Positions 19,844-28,257 of a stretch of DNA of 64,000 bases are shown here, one piece after another. The DNA comes from Algoriphagus lutimaris (GTDB lineage: Bacteria; Bacteroidota; Bacteroidia; Cytophagales; Cyclobacteriaceae). The translations under genes were made by a program, and so were the position numbers. Numbering within the stretch: position 1 is the stretch's first letter; each line of letters starts with the position of its first letter. The stretch spans positions 1,641,786 to 1,705,785 of the forward strand of contig NZ_JAFIDJ010000001.1 in NCBI RefSeq assembly GCF_017051705.1, read 5' to 3'. The notes below the pieces were generated by a model. The model was not told the origin of the DNA. It was given only the letters and a program-made list of their open reading frames with translations, and searched no databases.

Positions 19844-20075
19844 ACAAAATTCATAAAACAGATTCCTTCCTTTCCTTAAATAAGTTAAATGAAAATTTAG
19901 AAGGCTTAAGTATGAAAAATGAAATTAGTGTTCCGTCGCAGTGGTCAGTGATCGGATTACGTAACTTTGACAAAAAATCGTTTATTCGAATTTTGAAGCT
20001 CTTTATTTTGAGAAGGAACCAAATCATTTTATTCCCTAATCTTTAATTTTTACAACATCTCAATTTTAAAATTTC

Positions 20076-20765
20076 ATGATTAAAGTAATCGCTTTCGACG
20101 CAGATGATACCCTTTGGGTTAATGAGCCATTTTTTCGAGAGGCTGAAGAAAAATTCACAGAGATGTTAGAGGATTTCATGCCTCAACACAGCTCTTTAAA
20201 GGAATTATATCATACTGAGATTGAAAACATTAACATCTATGGCTATGGCATCAAAGGCTTCATGCTTTCCATGATAGAAACCGCCATCCGGGTATCTGAA
20301 AAGAACATTCCAATAACCATGATAGAACGAATCATGGATATTGGAAAAGAAATGATGAGTAAACCAGTGGAAATGCTACCCGAAGTAGAGCAGGTTCTAA
20401 AAGAACTGAGTTCGGATTATAGACTGGTAATGGCCACCAAAGGCGACTTGGTAGATCAGGAAAGGAAACTCAAGAAATCAGGTTTGGAAGCTTATTTCCA
20501 TCATATAGAAATCATGAGCGAAAAAAAGGAAGCGGACTTCCTAAAGCTCATCAAGCATTTGGATATTTCCCCTTCGGAATTTTTGATGATCGGGAACAGC
20601 TTAAAATCAGATATACTCCCTGTCTTGAAACTTGGGGGTCACGCCATTCATATTCCATTTCATGTGACTTGGAAGCATGAAATGATCCATCATGAAATTG
20701 AGCACGAAAACTTTTATCAGGCCGAACAGATTTCACATATTATCCCTTTGATTAAAGAAATGTGA
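20076..20765 (+). CDS. HAD-superfamily hydrolase (phosphatase)
   Basis: 229 aa. Motif I is AFDADDTLW with the nucleophile Asp near residue 7. Motif II is the Thr in VMATKGD, and motif III/IV corresponds to LMIGNSLKSDI. The helical cap lies between residues 15 and 95. HAD enzymes of this type hydrolyse small phosphate esters. The gene stands alone between two repeat-rich spacers and no pathway link is visible. Confidence 0.85.
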   Translation: MIKVIAFDADDTLWVNEPFFREAEEKFTEMLEDFMPQHSSLKELYHTEIENINIYGYGIKGFMLSMIETAIRVSEKNIPITMIERIMDIGKEMMSKPVEMLPEVEQVLKELSSDYRLVMATKGDLVDQERKLKKSGLEAYFHHIEIMSEKKEADFLKLIKHLDISPSEFLMIGNSLKSDILPVLKLGGHAIHIPFHVTWKHEMIHHEIEHENFYQAEQISHIIPLIKEM

Positions 20766-20767
20766 AT

Positions 20768-20809
20768 CAGTGGTCAGTATTCAGTCATCAGTCATCAGTA
20801 TTCAATATT
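20768..20809. repeat. second heptanucleotide repeat block, CAGTNNT type
   Basis: Six 7-bp units (CAGTGGT, CAGTATT, CAGTCAT twice, CAGTATT, CAATATT) start two bases after the stop of the HAD gene. The 3' flank continues with looser 7-9 bp repeats of a CTTCCTA type up to about 20850. Confidence 0.8.
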
Positions 20810-20863
20810 TCAGATTTCCTATTTCGTACTTCCTACTTCTCACTTCAATTATCAATCCCCCTA

Positions 20864-20881
20864 CCCCCTTTTCAAAGGGGG
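20864..20881. terminator. short GC-rich hairpin between convergent genes
   Basis: The perfect arms CCCCCTTT and AAAGGGGG are separated by two bases. It lies between the convergent HAD and ABC transporter genes and could end transcription or be a dispersed repeat. Similar CCCCCTTTT/AAAGGGGG boxes are common in this phylum. Confidence 0.45.
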
Positions 20882-20968
20882 AGTTGGCAGTGCTACTCTT
20901 AACTTTTAGTTCTGAATACTAGGACCTTAACACTGGAAACTGATTTCTGACTTCTTACATCCTAAATC

Positions 20969-22714
20969 CTATATCCTCGCCTGATAAGTATACAATTGAT
21001 AATACCTTCCTTCCAAAGCAATCAATTCTTCGTGCTTCCCTCTTTCTACAATCTTGCCTTGTTCGATCACCAAAATCTGGTCGGCTTGTCTGATGGTGCT
21101 CAATCGGTGTGCAATCACAAAAGTGGTTCTTCCCTTCATCAAGTCTTTTAAACTCGCCTGAATCAAAGTTTCTGATTCCGTATCCAAATTAGAGGTAGCC
21201 TCGTCCAAAATCAATATTCTTGGATCAGCCAAGATGGCTCTCGCAATGGCAATTCTTTGTCGTTGTCCGCCGGAAAGCTTCACCCCTCGTTCTCCTATCA
21301 AGGTTTCCAAACCATCTTCAAAACGATCCGTAAATTCCTGTACATGGGCTGCATGAACCGCCTGAAGCAATCGTTCTTCCGAGGCATCAGGTCTTGGGAA
21401 CAGAATATTTTCCCGAATAGTCCCTTCAAAAAGGAAATCATCCTGTAATACCACGCCCAATTGGGCCCTGAAAGAGTCCAGCGTCACTGTAGCCAAATCA
21501 TTTCCATCCAGGTAAATACTTCCAGAGTCCGGAGTTAAGAACGTGGCTGCCAGTCCAGCAATAGTAGTCTTTCCTGAACCTGAAGTCCCTACCAAGGCAG
21601 TCACAGATCCGGCAGGTGCTTCAAAACTTACCTCTTTCACCACCTCTTTTCCCTCTTCATAAGAAAAAGAAACTCGGTCAAAAACCATATCTCCTTTAAT
21701 TTTGGCTAAAGATAAAGTTCTCAGGTTATCGTCAGCCTCCAATGGAGTATTCATGATTTCCTCAGTTCTATCTAATCCTGCAAAGGCTTCAGTCAACTGA
21801 CTTCCTATGTTTGACATCTGAACAATCGGAGCGATCATAAATCCCAAATAAAGGGTAAAAGCCAGGAAATCCCCAAAAGTCAATTGCTCTTGCATGATCA
21901 TATAACCGCCCAAACCCATGATCCCTGCAGAAGCTAGCCCAAGCAATAAGGCACCTGCGGAAGTCACAAAGCTGGTAGCCGTCAAACTTGCCTTCACATT
22001 CAAAAACAGCTCTTCTACCCCTCTGGCAAAGGTTTTAATTTCCTGTTGCTCCGCATTAAATCCTTTGATCACTCGTATTCCTCCCAAGGTTTCCGTGAGC
22101 CTTCCGGTCACCTGCGCATTAATCTTTCCTCTTTCCCTGAATATCGGCCGGATCCTTCCAAAGGCTTTTAAGGACACCAAACCGAAAATCACCACAGGAA
22201 GCAGCACAAACAAGGTCATTTTAGGAGATATGCTGATCAGTAAAAACAGCGAAATGATCGCCGTCAAGATCCCCCCTACCATTTGGGCAAAGCCCGTTCC
22301 GACCAGGTTCCTGACTCCTTCTACATCCGACATGATTCTGGACACCAATTCTCCAGTTTTAGTATTATCAAAGAATCGGATAGGAAGTTTGATGATGTGA
22401 CTTTGGACCTGAGACCTTAGCTTGGCGATCAGATTTTGTGCTTCCACGCTCAGGATTTGAGTCAAAGCATAAGAGGTGACCGACTGGATCACGATGGCGG
22501 TCACAACGGCAATAATCAACCATTTGAGCATGGTCAGGTCATTACTGGGTATCACATCATCTATCAGGTATTTACTGGCTCCAGGGAGCACTAGGCTGGC
22601 GAGTCTACTGATAATGATCAAAAAAAGACCTAAAAATAAATGCTTTCTTCTGGGCCAGATGATGGTTTTAAATACCTGACCCATGGTCACTTTGCGTGCT
22701 GCTTTTTTAGCCAT
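20969..22714 (-). CDS. ABC exporter, fused permease-ATPase, MsbA/LmrA-like
   Basis: 581 aa. Residues about 15-310 hold six transmembrane helices of the ABC type I exporter fold. The ATPase part shows GTSGSGKTT (Walker A, near residue 378), LSGGQRQRIAIARA (signature) and ILILDEATS (Walker B). Such half-transporters dimerise and export lipids, lipid-linked molecules or drugs. It is divergent from the recombinase locus; its first codons border a segment that recurs at 26672. Confidence 0.95.
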   Translation of the reverse strand: MAKKAARKVTMGQVFKTIIWPRRKHLFLGLFLIIISRLASLVLPGASKYLIDDVIPSNDLTMLKWLIIAVVTAIVIQSVTSYALTQILSVEAQNLIAKLRSQVQSHIIKLPIRFFDNTKTGELVSRIMSDVEGVRNLVGTGFAQMVGGILTAIISLFLLISISPKMTLFVLLPVVIFGLVSLKAFGRIRPIFRERGKINAQVTGRLTETLGGIRVIKGFNAEQQEIKTFARGVEELFLNVKASLTATSFVTSAGALLLGLASAGIMGLGGYMIMQEQLTFGDFLAFTLYLGFMIAPIVQMSNIGSQLTEAFAGLDRTEEIMNTPLEADDNLRTLSLAKIKGDMVFDRVSFSYEEGKEVVKEVSFEAPAGSVTALVGTSGSGKTTIAGLAATFLTPDSGSIYLDGNDLATVTLDSFRAQLGVVLQDDFLFEGTIRENILFPRPDASEERLLQAVHAAHVQEFTDRFEDGLETLIGERGVKLSGGQRQRIAIARAILADPRILILDEATSNLDTESETLIQASLKDLMKGRTTFVIAHRLSTIRQADQILVIEQGKIVERGKHEELIALEGRYYQLYTYQARI

Positions 22715-22776
22715 GAAATAGTGCGTTAAGATTGGTAAACCTGAATTCAGAGAATTCAGTTCAGCTTGTAATTTAA
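22703..22776. repeat. direct repeat, left copy of recombinase-locus upstream region
   Basis: This segment runs from the start codon region of the ABC exporter through GTGCGTTAAGATTGG. It is nearly identical to 26672-26746, which lies upstream of the intact recombinase. It marks the left end of a duplicated recombinase locus. Confidence 0.8.
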
Positions 22777-22884
22777 TTTCAAGATCCGATATACTGAATT
22801 AATTACTTTCAGATTTATTTCAAATCAATTAGAAAACATTAAATGGATTTGATCATTGAAGGACAAGAAAGAAACAAGTAACGT

Positions 22885-23153
22885 CCTGTTAAATATTCAA
22901 AAAGAAGTATTCAGGCTATCCAAAAAAGAGCCGTTAAAAAGGCTGGAATCAAAAAAGCAAAACAGCTCATACCTTAAGACGTTCTCCAAGTAGTCATCGT
23001 GACGCTACCCATTTACTGGAAAATGGAACTGACCTAAGGGATATTCAAAGCTTATTTGAACATGAAAGTGCTAAAACCACCGAGGTATATACACATATGA
23101 TTACCAAAGAGTTTAATTAGATTCAAAGTCCATTGGACAAGTTAGCTATATAA
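22885..23153 (+). pseudogene. decayed 3' end of a second tyrosine recombinase
   Basis: About 270 bp match the last part of the intact recombinase gene (about 27990-28250). The match spans the catalytic region and the PLDKL-like terminus. It has indels in the HxxR region, a CAG-to-TAG change at 23118-23120, and no 5' part. The 3' flank, including the leader palindrome up to CGTTGT at 23187-23192, is conserved with 28284-28289. It is a dead copy left by duplication and deletion. Confidence 0.85.
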
Positions 23154-23159
23154 AATATA

Positions 23160-23193
23160 TGCGAAACTAGTTGCGCACACACAATCGTTGTCA
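23160..23193 (+). other. leader (attI-like) site of the decayed recombinase copy
   Basis: The sequence after the relic is almost the same as that after the intact gene (28258-28291): a CGAAACTAGTT-type palindrome, then CACAATCGTTGT. The match ends right after CGTTGT; what follows is unrelated in the two copies, as expected for an insertion point of cassettes. Confidence 0.65.
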
Positions 23194-23257
23194 AAAATTG
23201 AGATTTGTCACCTTATTCTATTTTCAATCGTCTAATTTAAAAACAAGCATCTCAATT

Positions 23258-24211
23258 ATGAAAAATCCGTTTTCTAATTCAAAAGAAGGTAGACTTCGAG
23301 CAGGCTGGCGTATCTTCATTTTCCTATTACTTTTTTGGGGATTCGCTTCAATTATTTTTTTGATAAAGCCCTTATTTGGTGAAATAGGTAAAAGAGAGTT
23401 CCTACAGAACTATAGTTTGATTATCGTTGCAATTCTTGCTTTCGGCGCAACTGCGTCAGTATTTATATCAAGAAAATATTTGGATAAAAAGTCATTGGTT
23501 TCATTAGGTATAATAATAAATAAAAGAACTATCCAAGATATCTTTTTCGGGTTTTTATTAAGTGGATTGATGGTGAGTATATTTTTTGTTTTATTATATA
23601 CATTTAATTTGGTAGAATTCAATGGATTGAACTTTGGAGATGGTCAAAATATTTCTAATGACTCTTTTACCTTTGTCAATTTTATGAGTATAATTTCAAT
23701 TGGGTCCTTATCCTTGCTTTTATTGGAACATATTTTAGTGGGTTATTGGGAAGAACTTGTTTTTAGGGGTTATATACTGCAAAATATGATAGAAGGGATG
23801 GGATTTAAACTAGCCATAATTATATCGTGCTTGCTATACGGCATCATTCATGCCGCAAATCCAAATGCAGGAATATTATCTTCTTTAATTATTGTACTCT
23901 TTGGCTACTTAAGAATTTATGGATATCTATCTACTAAAATGTTATGGCTATCGATGGGAATGCATATGGGCTGGAATTTTTTTCAAGGTCCAATTTTTGG
24001 TTTTGCCGCTAGTGGACATAAAAAAGCAACTCTAATGGATTTAACTATAACATCTAATATAGATTGGTTAACAGGAGGAGAGTTCGGACCTGAAGGAAGT
24101 GTAATTGTTATTCCAATAATTTTAATAGCCCTATTCATAATGAATTGGTATTCAAAGAAGCAAAATAGGTCATCAACTAATTATTTCTTAAATAAACAAA
24201 ACTCTTTCTAA
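23258..24211 (+). CDS. CPBP-family intramembrane glutamic endopeptidase
   Basis: 317 aa from the ATG at 23258. A longer frame from 23171 adds residues of leader sequence and is unlikely. About eight helices are visible. The family motif pair is WEELVFRGYI (EExxxR) and YGIIHAANPN (HxxxN). CPBP proteases process membrane proteins or prenylated peptides; several act in bacteriocin self-immunity. It is the first unit after the relic leader site, and its stop codon lies in the cassette-end palindrome. Confidence 0.88.
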   Translation: MKNPFSNSKEGRLRAGWRIFIFLLLFWGFASIIFLIKPLFGEIGKREFLQNYSLIIVAILAFGATASVFISRKYLDKKSLVSLGIIINKRTIQDIFFGFLLSGLMVSIFFVLLYTFNLVEFNGLNFGDGQNISNDSFTFVNFMSIISIGSLSLLLLEHILVGYWEELVFRGYILQNMIEGMGFKLAIIISCLLYGIIHAANPNAGILSSLIIVLFGYLRIYGYLSTKMLWLSMGMHMGWNFFQGPIFGFAASGHKKATLMDLTITSNIDWLTGGEFGPEGSVIVIPIILIALFIMNWYSKKQNRSSTNYFLNKQNSF

Positions 24212-24335
24212 CATCATGCATCGCTCATTGCGGCTGAATTCCTTAACGGAATCCATTGCAATTTGCTATCTTTCTGTTACCGCGGAAATTCATAGCTGAT
24301 TTTCCGCATCGAGCCCTATATGCAACGTTGGCATT
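24204..24335 (+). repeat. attC-like cassette site a
   Basis: The left core is CTTTCTAAC (overlapping the CPBP stop) and the right core is CGTTGGCATT. The arms pair over TGCAT and then GCTCnnTGCGG, with extra unpaired bases on the right arm. It has the same layout as the ten sites downstream. Left-end complementarity with the start of its own unit (23188) is only partial (5/9). Confidence 0.6.
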
Positions 24336-24358
24336 AATTAGAAAGAATTTAAGAGCAA

Positions 24359-25471
24359 TTGAAAGTAGAAATTACTGGATTAATCATTTTATTTTTTTCA
24401 GCATGTACTATGAATGAAAGTACTGTAGATATTGTAAAGAAAGAACATCATGCTCCAGCATTTCATTACCTGCTTTTTGATTCAGACTCTGTATTGAATG
24501 AAGTGCTACACGGATATCAAAATGTAGAAGATAAAACAGCGGTTGATAGACGGACCTCTTTTCACGCCTTTTCTGTAACCAAAACTTTTACTGCAGTTGC
24601 AATAATGCAACTCATAGCCGATGGTAAAATCAAGCTTAGCGATACCATTAGTTCACATATTCCTGCCTATTCATTCTCCAGACCTGTTACTATCAGAAAT
24701 TTGCTTAACCATCAATCAGGTATAGCCAATCCACTACCACTTAAATGGACGCATTTAGCAGATAAGCATACGAGTTTTGATTACAGCAAATTCTCCGACA
24801 CAATCATCTTAAATCATTTAGAGTTAAAGCGCTCCCCAGGCACAAAGTATGCCTATTCCAACATAAATTATCTTGTATTGGGAAGACTAATCGAAGAAAT
24901 TAGTGGGAAGGAATATCAAGCATACATTACCGAAAATATTTTAAGCCTTTTACCGACCAAAGAATATATTGGGTTTGACATCCCGGAAACAAATCATGCC
25001 AATGGTTACCATGCAAATACCTGGCTTCAAAACCTGCTTTTAGGATTTTTACTAAATAAGGACACTATGATATATCGAGCAGGTGAAGATTGGAATGGTT
25101 TTCATCCATTTTATAATAATGGTGCACCTTACGGTGGTATTATTTGTGCTCCAGATGCATTAAGAGCCTATTGTCAGGAATTGCTAAAGAATAATGGTAA
25201 AATAATGCCTAAATCCTCAATTAAGGAGATGCTCACAGAACAACAAACTACTAAAGGGGAAAATACGGGTATGGCCTTAGGATGGTTTAAAGGAACTTTA
25301 AATGAGAGTGATTATTACTGCCATGCAGGTGGTGGTGGTGGCTACTATTCGGAAATAAGAATTTATCCTTCTTTGGGGCTTGGAAGCGTAATTATGACAA
25401 ACAGCTCAGGAATGTCAGACGAGAGAATTCTTGACCAGCTGGATATCCAGTACCTGAAAAATATAAAATGA
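24359..25471 (+). CDS. serine hydrolase, class C beta-lactamase-like, lipoprotein
   Basis: 370 aa. The start is TTG at 24359: no ATG precedes the lipoprotein signal LIILFFSACTM, so TTG is well supported. Catalytic SxxK is S72-V-T-K75, the YxN motif is YSNINY near residue 165, and the late HAGGGGG matches the KTG-box region. Such enzymes are D-Ala peptidases or esterases more often than true beta-lactamases. It is the first gene of a two-gene cassette and overlaps the next gene by 4 bp. Confidence 0.88.
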   Translation: MKVEITGLIILFFSACTMNESTVDIVKKEHHAPAFHYLLFDSDSVLNEVLHGYQNVEDKTAVDRRTSFHAFSVTKTFTAVAIMQLIADGKIKLSDTISSHIPAYSFSRPVTIRNLLNHQSGIANPLPLKWTHLADKHTSFDYSKFSDTIILNHLELKRSPGTKYAYSNINYLVLGRLIEEISGKEYQAYITENILSLLPTKEYIGFDIPETNHANGYHANTWLQNLLLGFLLNKDTMIYRAGEDWNGFHPFYNNGAPYGGIICAPDALRAYCQELLKNNGKIMPKSSIKEMLTEQQTTKGENTGMALGWFKGTLNESDYYCHAGGGGGYYSEIRIYPSLGLGSVIMTNSSGMSDERILDQLDIQYLKNIK

Positions 25472-26109
25472 TGAATCGTAAGATAAGTAACGCTCACTGT
25501 TCAGGCTGGTTCCCCATTTCAACTGCAGTTTTAATGCTACTATTCTGGACGCTATTTGCTGTCTTTTTACCAATGCAAGAAGCCTATATTAATTGGGTAT
25601 TAGATAGTAACTGGACCTGGATTAATATAATCGGGTTTATAGGCGCATTACTGGGAATATTTGCATTGAATTCAATTGCTGCAGCTCTCAACTCTAAAAA
25701 GAATATAGATTTTATCGGATACCTTGCTGCGGTTTGTGGAGTTACAATACTCACTGCTATATTATTTTTTGAAGCCTTTATTCTAAAAGATATAGCAATT
25801 CAAAATCCTGAGATCATTAATCTTAATGAGGGCTTTTATCAAAACTCTACATTCAAAACTGCCAACTTATCCGGTGGACTTTTACTATCAATAGGCGCTT
25901 TGATATTAGGTTTCAGCATGATTAAGAAAAGAACATTTAAAAAGTGGAAGGTTATCTTGTTTATGCTCGGATGTCCAATGTTCGGAATTGTTTTCATGCC
26001 AGGCAATGTAAGGCTGATAGGAGTACTTCTATATTCAATCTCTTTAATTGCTATTGGAATTGAAATGATCAAAAATAAACTAATGCCAACTAGACCTAAA
26101 CTGCATTAA
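25468..26109 (+). CDS. multipass membrane protein, unknown function
   Basis: 213 aa, with about six hydrophobic segments (residues 15-35, 48-72, 80-104, 134-152, 162-178, 183-200). I do not recognise the family; a DUF998-like four-to-six helix protein is a loose possibility. It is translationally coupled to the serine hydrolase (ATGATG overlap), so the two likely work together at the inner membrane. Its 3' end lies inside the cassette-end site b. Confidence 0.7.
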   Translation: MMNRKISNAHCSGWFPISTAVLMLLFWTLFAVFLPMQEAYINWVLDSNWTWINIIGFIGALLGIFALNSIAAALNSKKNIDFIGYLAAVCGVTILTAILFFEAFILKDIAIQNPEIINLNEGFYQNSTFKTANLSGGLLLSIGALILGFSMIKKRTFKKWKVILFMLGCPMFGIVFMPGNVRLIGVLLYSISLIAIGIEMIKNKLMPTRPKLH

Positions 26110-26138
26110 AACGCAGTTTAGCTTAAACGCATGGCATA
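26082..26138 (+). repeat. attC-like cassette site b, compact, altered core
   Basis: The left core AATGCCAAC (inside the coding end of the membrane protein) is the exact complement of the start of its own cassette, GTTGGCATT at 24327. A perfect 9-bp stem CTAAACTGC/GCAGTTTAG follows. At the right end the expected GTTGGC reads GCATGGC, so the GTT core is altered. Confidence 0.65.
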
Positions 26139-26166
26139 TAACAATTTAACCACTAAAATATATGAT

Positions 26167-26349
26167 ATGAAGTACAGAGTACATAGACTAGAGGTCAACA
26201 GTGCAAACATGCAAGAAAAATTAGAGCAATATTTAAATAAACTTGATGGAGAAGTTGTTTCAATAATCCCTAATGTTCGTCCAACTTTTCAACTAATGGG
26301 GGCAACAGCGAAAATTGATTATATCCTTATTGTTGAAAAGCAAAAATAA
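26167..26349 (+). CDS. small hypothetical protein, possibly DUF4177-like
   Basis: 60 aa from the ATG at 26167; the upstream ATG at 26131 lies in the cassette site. Two beta-strand segments flank a helix (YRVHRLEV, MQEKLEQYLNKLDGEVVSIIP, KIDYILIVEKQK). This resembles the short DUF4177 fold, which has no known function. It appears to be the start of a cassette whose end was lost at the duplication junction. Confidence 0.55.
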   Translation: MKYRVHRLEVNSANMQEKLEQYLNKLDGEVVSIIPNVRPTFQLMGATAKIDYILIVEKQK

Positions 26350-26697
26350 GAGATTCGTACTTAGTAGAAAAATATGTAAATGAAGCCAATTATTGGAAAA
26401 GAAAAATAACTTTTTTCCAGATCAAGCATCAATAAAAACGATTGATAGCAAAAGGATTATTTATTTTATGATTGCAGTTTTATTTTTCTTTTTGACAGAA
26501 ATAGGTAGGACTATTTATTTATACAAATGTGGATGAATGAAGGACAAATAAATGGTTTACAGTTTTTAGAGAAATCAACAGTCGAAGAAGCCCCCAAAAT
26601 CCAGTCTAACACATACATTGAGAAATTATCTGGTCACGGATTTGGATGGTTTATTGATGGGCCTCCAAAAGTTTTTAGCCATAAAATCGTGCGTTAA
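26350..26697 (+). pseudogene. decayed gene remnant
   Basis: A membrane-helix stretch (FMIAVLFFFLTEIGR, around 26460-26515) ends at a stop at 26533. A second frame opening at 26527 continues with 56 residues of protein-like sequence to 26697. Together they look like one small membrane protein broken by a frameshift and fused to the duplicated locus. No family assigned. Confidence 0.4.
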
Positions 26698-26746
26698 GAT
26701 TGGTAAATCTGAATTCTCTGAATTCTGTTCAGCTTGTAATTTAAAT
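26672..26746. repeat. direct repeat, right copy of recombinase-locus upstream region
   Basis: It is nearly identical to 22703-22776. It even retains the first bases of the ABC exporter gene (GGCTAAAAA on the minus strand), although no exporter is encoded here. It marks where the second copy of the locus joins the older array. Confidence 0.8.
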
Positions 26747-26889
26747 CAAAGAACCTAAATCCTGAATTTAATCCACTTGTAATAAATACAATTCCATCAA
26801 TACAATAATTAATAGATGAACTAATTATTTAGAATTATTTCGCATATTTACCATATAGCTGTATATACGCAACTTTTCAATATTTTTTA
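26747..26889. other. upstream region of the recombinase gene
   Basis: AT-rich spacer that should carry the recombinase promoter. I see no clear SOS box or other named operator. A loosely TATATAC-rich stretch lies 30-15 bp before the start codon. Confidence 0.4.
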
Positions 26890-28251
26890 ATGAATAAAGC
26901 AGTTGAAATAGAAGTAAAAGGGAGAAAGATTCTTTTGAAAATGCCAAAAAATGAAGCTGATATCGGCTATGTCAGAGGCATTCTTTATTCACGTTGGAAT
27001 AAAGACCTTTTTCTTTGGGAAATCCCCCATTATCCCGGTAACCTGGAAAAACTGGAATCTTATTTCGGAAAAAGAATCAGTAAACTGACAAAAGAAGAAC
27101 GACACCAATCCACCACCACACCCAAAACGACCATTGAGAAAACTGGAATATTGGCGATAATAACCCAAAACAGAAGAATCAAACTCCTTTTTGGATATAT
27201 TCCTACACTCATAAAACACATTAAAACTATCCCTTATGCAAAATGGGATAGCAAAAACAAATGGTGGACGGTACCCTATTCTGAACAATTTTTAGAAGAA
27301 ATAAAAGTTCACAGCGCCCAAGCAGGTCTTTCATTAAGAATAGAAATGGAGCCTCCCAAAACAGGGATTACCAAACTCAAGCCTGAGGAAGTCGCTCAGT
27401 ACAAACCTGCTCCTGAATCCTTTAAGGATAAGCTTGTAGAGTTACGATACAGCGAAAACACCATCAAGACCTATATCCCTTTATTTGAGGAGTTTATCAA
27501 TCATTTTCCAGCCGAAGACATGGATTCATTGAATGAGAAACATGTCATAGAATTCTCAAGATTCCTGGTCACTGATCGAAAAGTATCCAGTTCTTATCAA
27601 AATCAAGCAATTAATGCCATCAAATTTTACTTTGAGAAAGTATTAGGTGGTAAAAGAAAGTTGTATTTTGTGGAACGTCCCAGAAGAGAAAAAACACTTC
27701 CTGTAGTCTGTAGTGAAGAAGAGATCAAAAGGATATTAAAAGAAGTGAAAAACATCAAACATTTGGCAATTTTGAGCACAATTTATTCAGCGGGATTACG
27801 GATTGGTGAATTGATTGATCTTCCCATTCATGCGGTTGATTCCAAGCGGATGCAAATCCGGATTGAAGGGGCTAAAGGGAAAAAAGATAGGTACACCATC
27901 TTATCCAAAAAGTTGCTGGATTTATTGAGGGTATATTTCAAACAGTACAAACCTTTTTACTATCTTTTTGAAGGACTAAGAAGTACCTCTGAAAAGCCTG
28001 TACAATATACAAGCAGAAGTATTCAGGCGATTTTAAAAAAAGCAGTAAAAACGGCGGGAATCAAAAAAAATATCACTGTCCATACCTTAAGGCATTCCTT
28101 CGCAACTCACTTGTTGGAAAATGGAACTGACCTAAGATATATTCAAAGCTTATTAGGACATGAAAGTTCTAAAACCACGGAGGTTTACACCCATGTGACT
28201 ACCAAAGGGTTCAATCAGATTCAAAGTCCTTTGGACAAGTTAGATATATAA
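26890..28251 (+). CDS. tyrosine recombinase of the cassette array, with two HARP-like N-terminal repeats
   Basis: 453 aa. Residues 5-60 and 84-150 are two related units, each with a W(N/D)..nn.W.(I/V)P core (SRWNKDLFLWEIP, AKWDSKNKWWTVP) that resembles the HARP domain. A SAM-like core-binding domain covers about 180-265. The catalytic domain keeps all six active-site residues: R304, K329, H398, R401, H424 and Y433. The closest general resemblance is to XerC/D and IntI ([15 protein letters not shown]), but I see no IntI-type insert before the second catalytic block. It is encoded on the same strand as the cassettes and ends 34 bp before the leader crossover site. It is the likely enzyme for cassette insertion and excision; this role is inferred. 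Confidence 0.9.
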   Translation: MNKAVEIEVKGRKILLKMPKNEADIGYVRGILYSRWNKDLFLWEIPHYPGNLEKLESYFGKRISKLTKEERHQSTTTPKTTIEKTGILAIITQNRRIKLLFGYIPTLIKHIKTIPYAKWDSKNKWWTVPYSEQFLEEIKVHSAQAGLSLRIEMEPPKTGITKLKPEEVAQYKPAPESFKDKLVELRYSENTIKTYIPLFEEFINHFPAEDMDSLNEKHVIEFSRFLVTDRKVSSSYQNQAINAIKFYFEKVLGGKRKLYFVERPRREKTLPVVCSEEEIKRILKEVKNIKHLAILSTIYSAGLRIGELIDLPIHAVDSKRMQIRIEGAKGKKDRYTILSKKLLDLLRVYFKQYKPFYYLFEGLRSTSEKPVQYTSRSIQAILKKAVKTAGIKKNITVHTLRHSFATHLLENGTDLRYIQSLLGHESSKTTEVYTHVTTKGFNQIQSPLDKLDI

Positions 28252-28257
28252 AATATA

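Noticed and set aside
19690-20046. 118-codon frame after the sugar esterase gene
   Set aside because: It is a translation of heptamer repeats and the REP-like element, with low-complexity peptide sequence.
22885-23153. functional second recombinase
   Set aside because: Only the 3' part is present, with indels and a premature stop.
23171-23257. 29-codon extension of the CPBP protease
   Set aside because: It translates the leader site region; the membrane protein starts naturally at 23258.
24359-25471. antibiotic-resistance beta-lactamase
   Set aside because: The SxxK/YxN pattern is of the broad serine hydrolase family; nothing in the sequence shows true beta-lactam hydrolysis.
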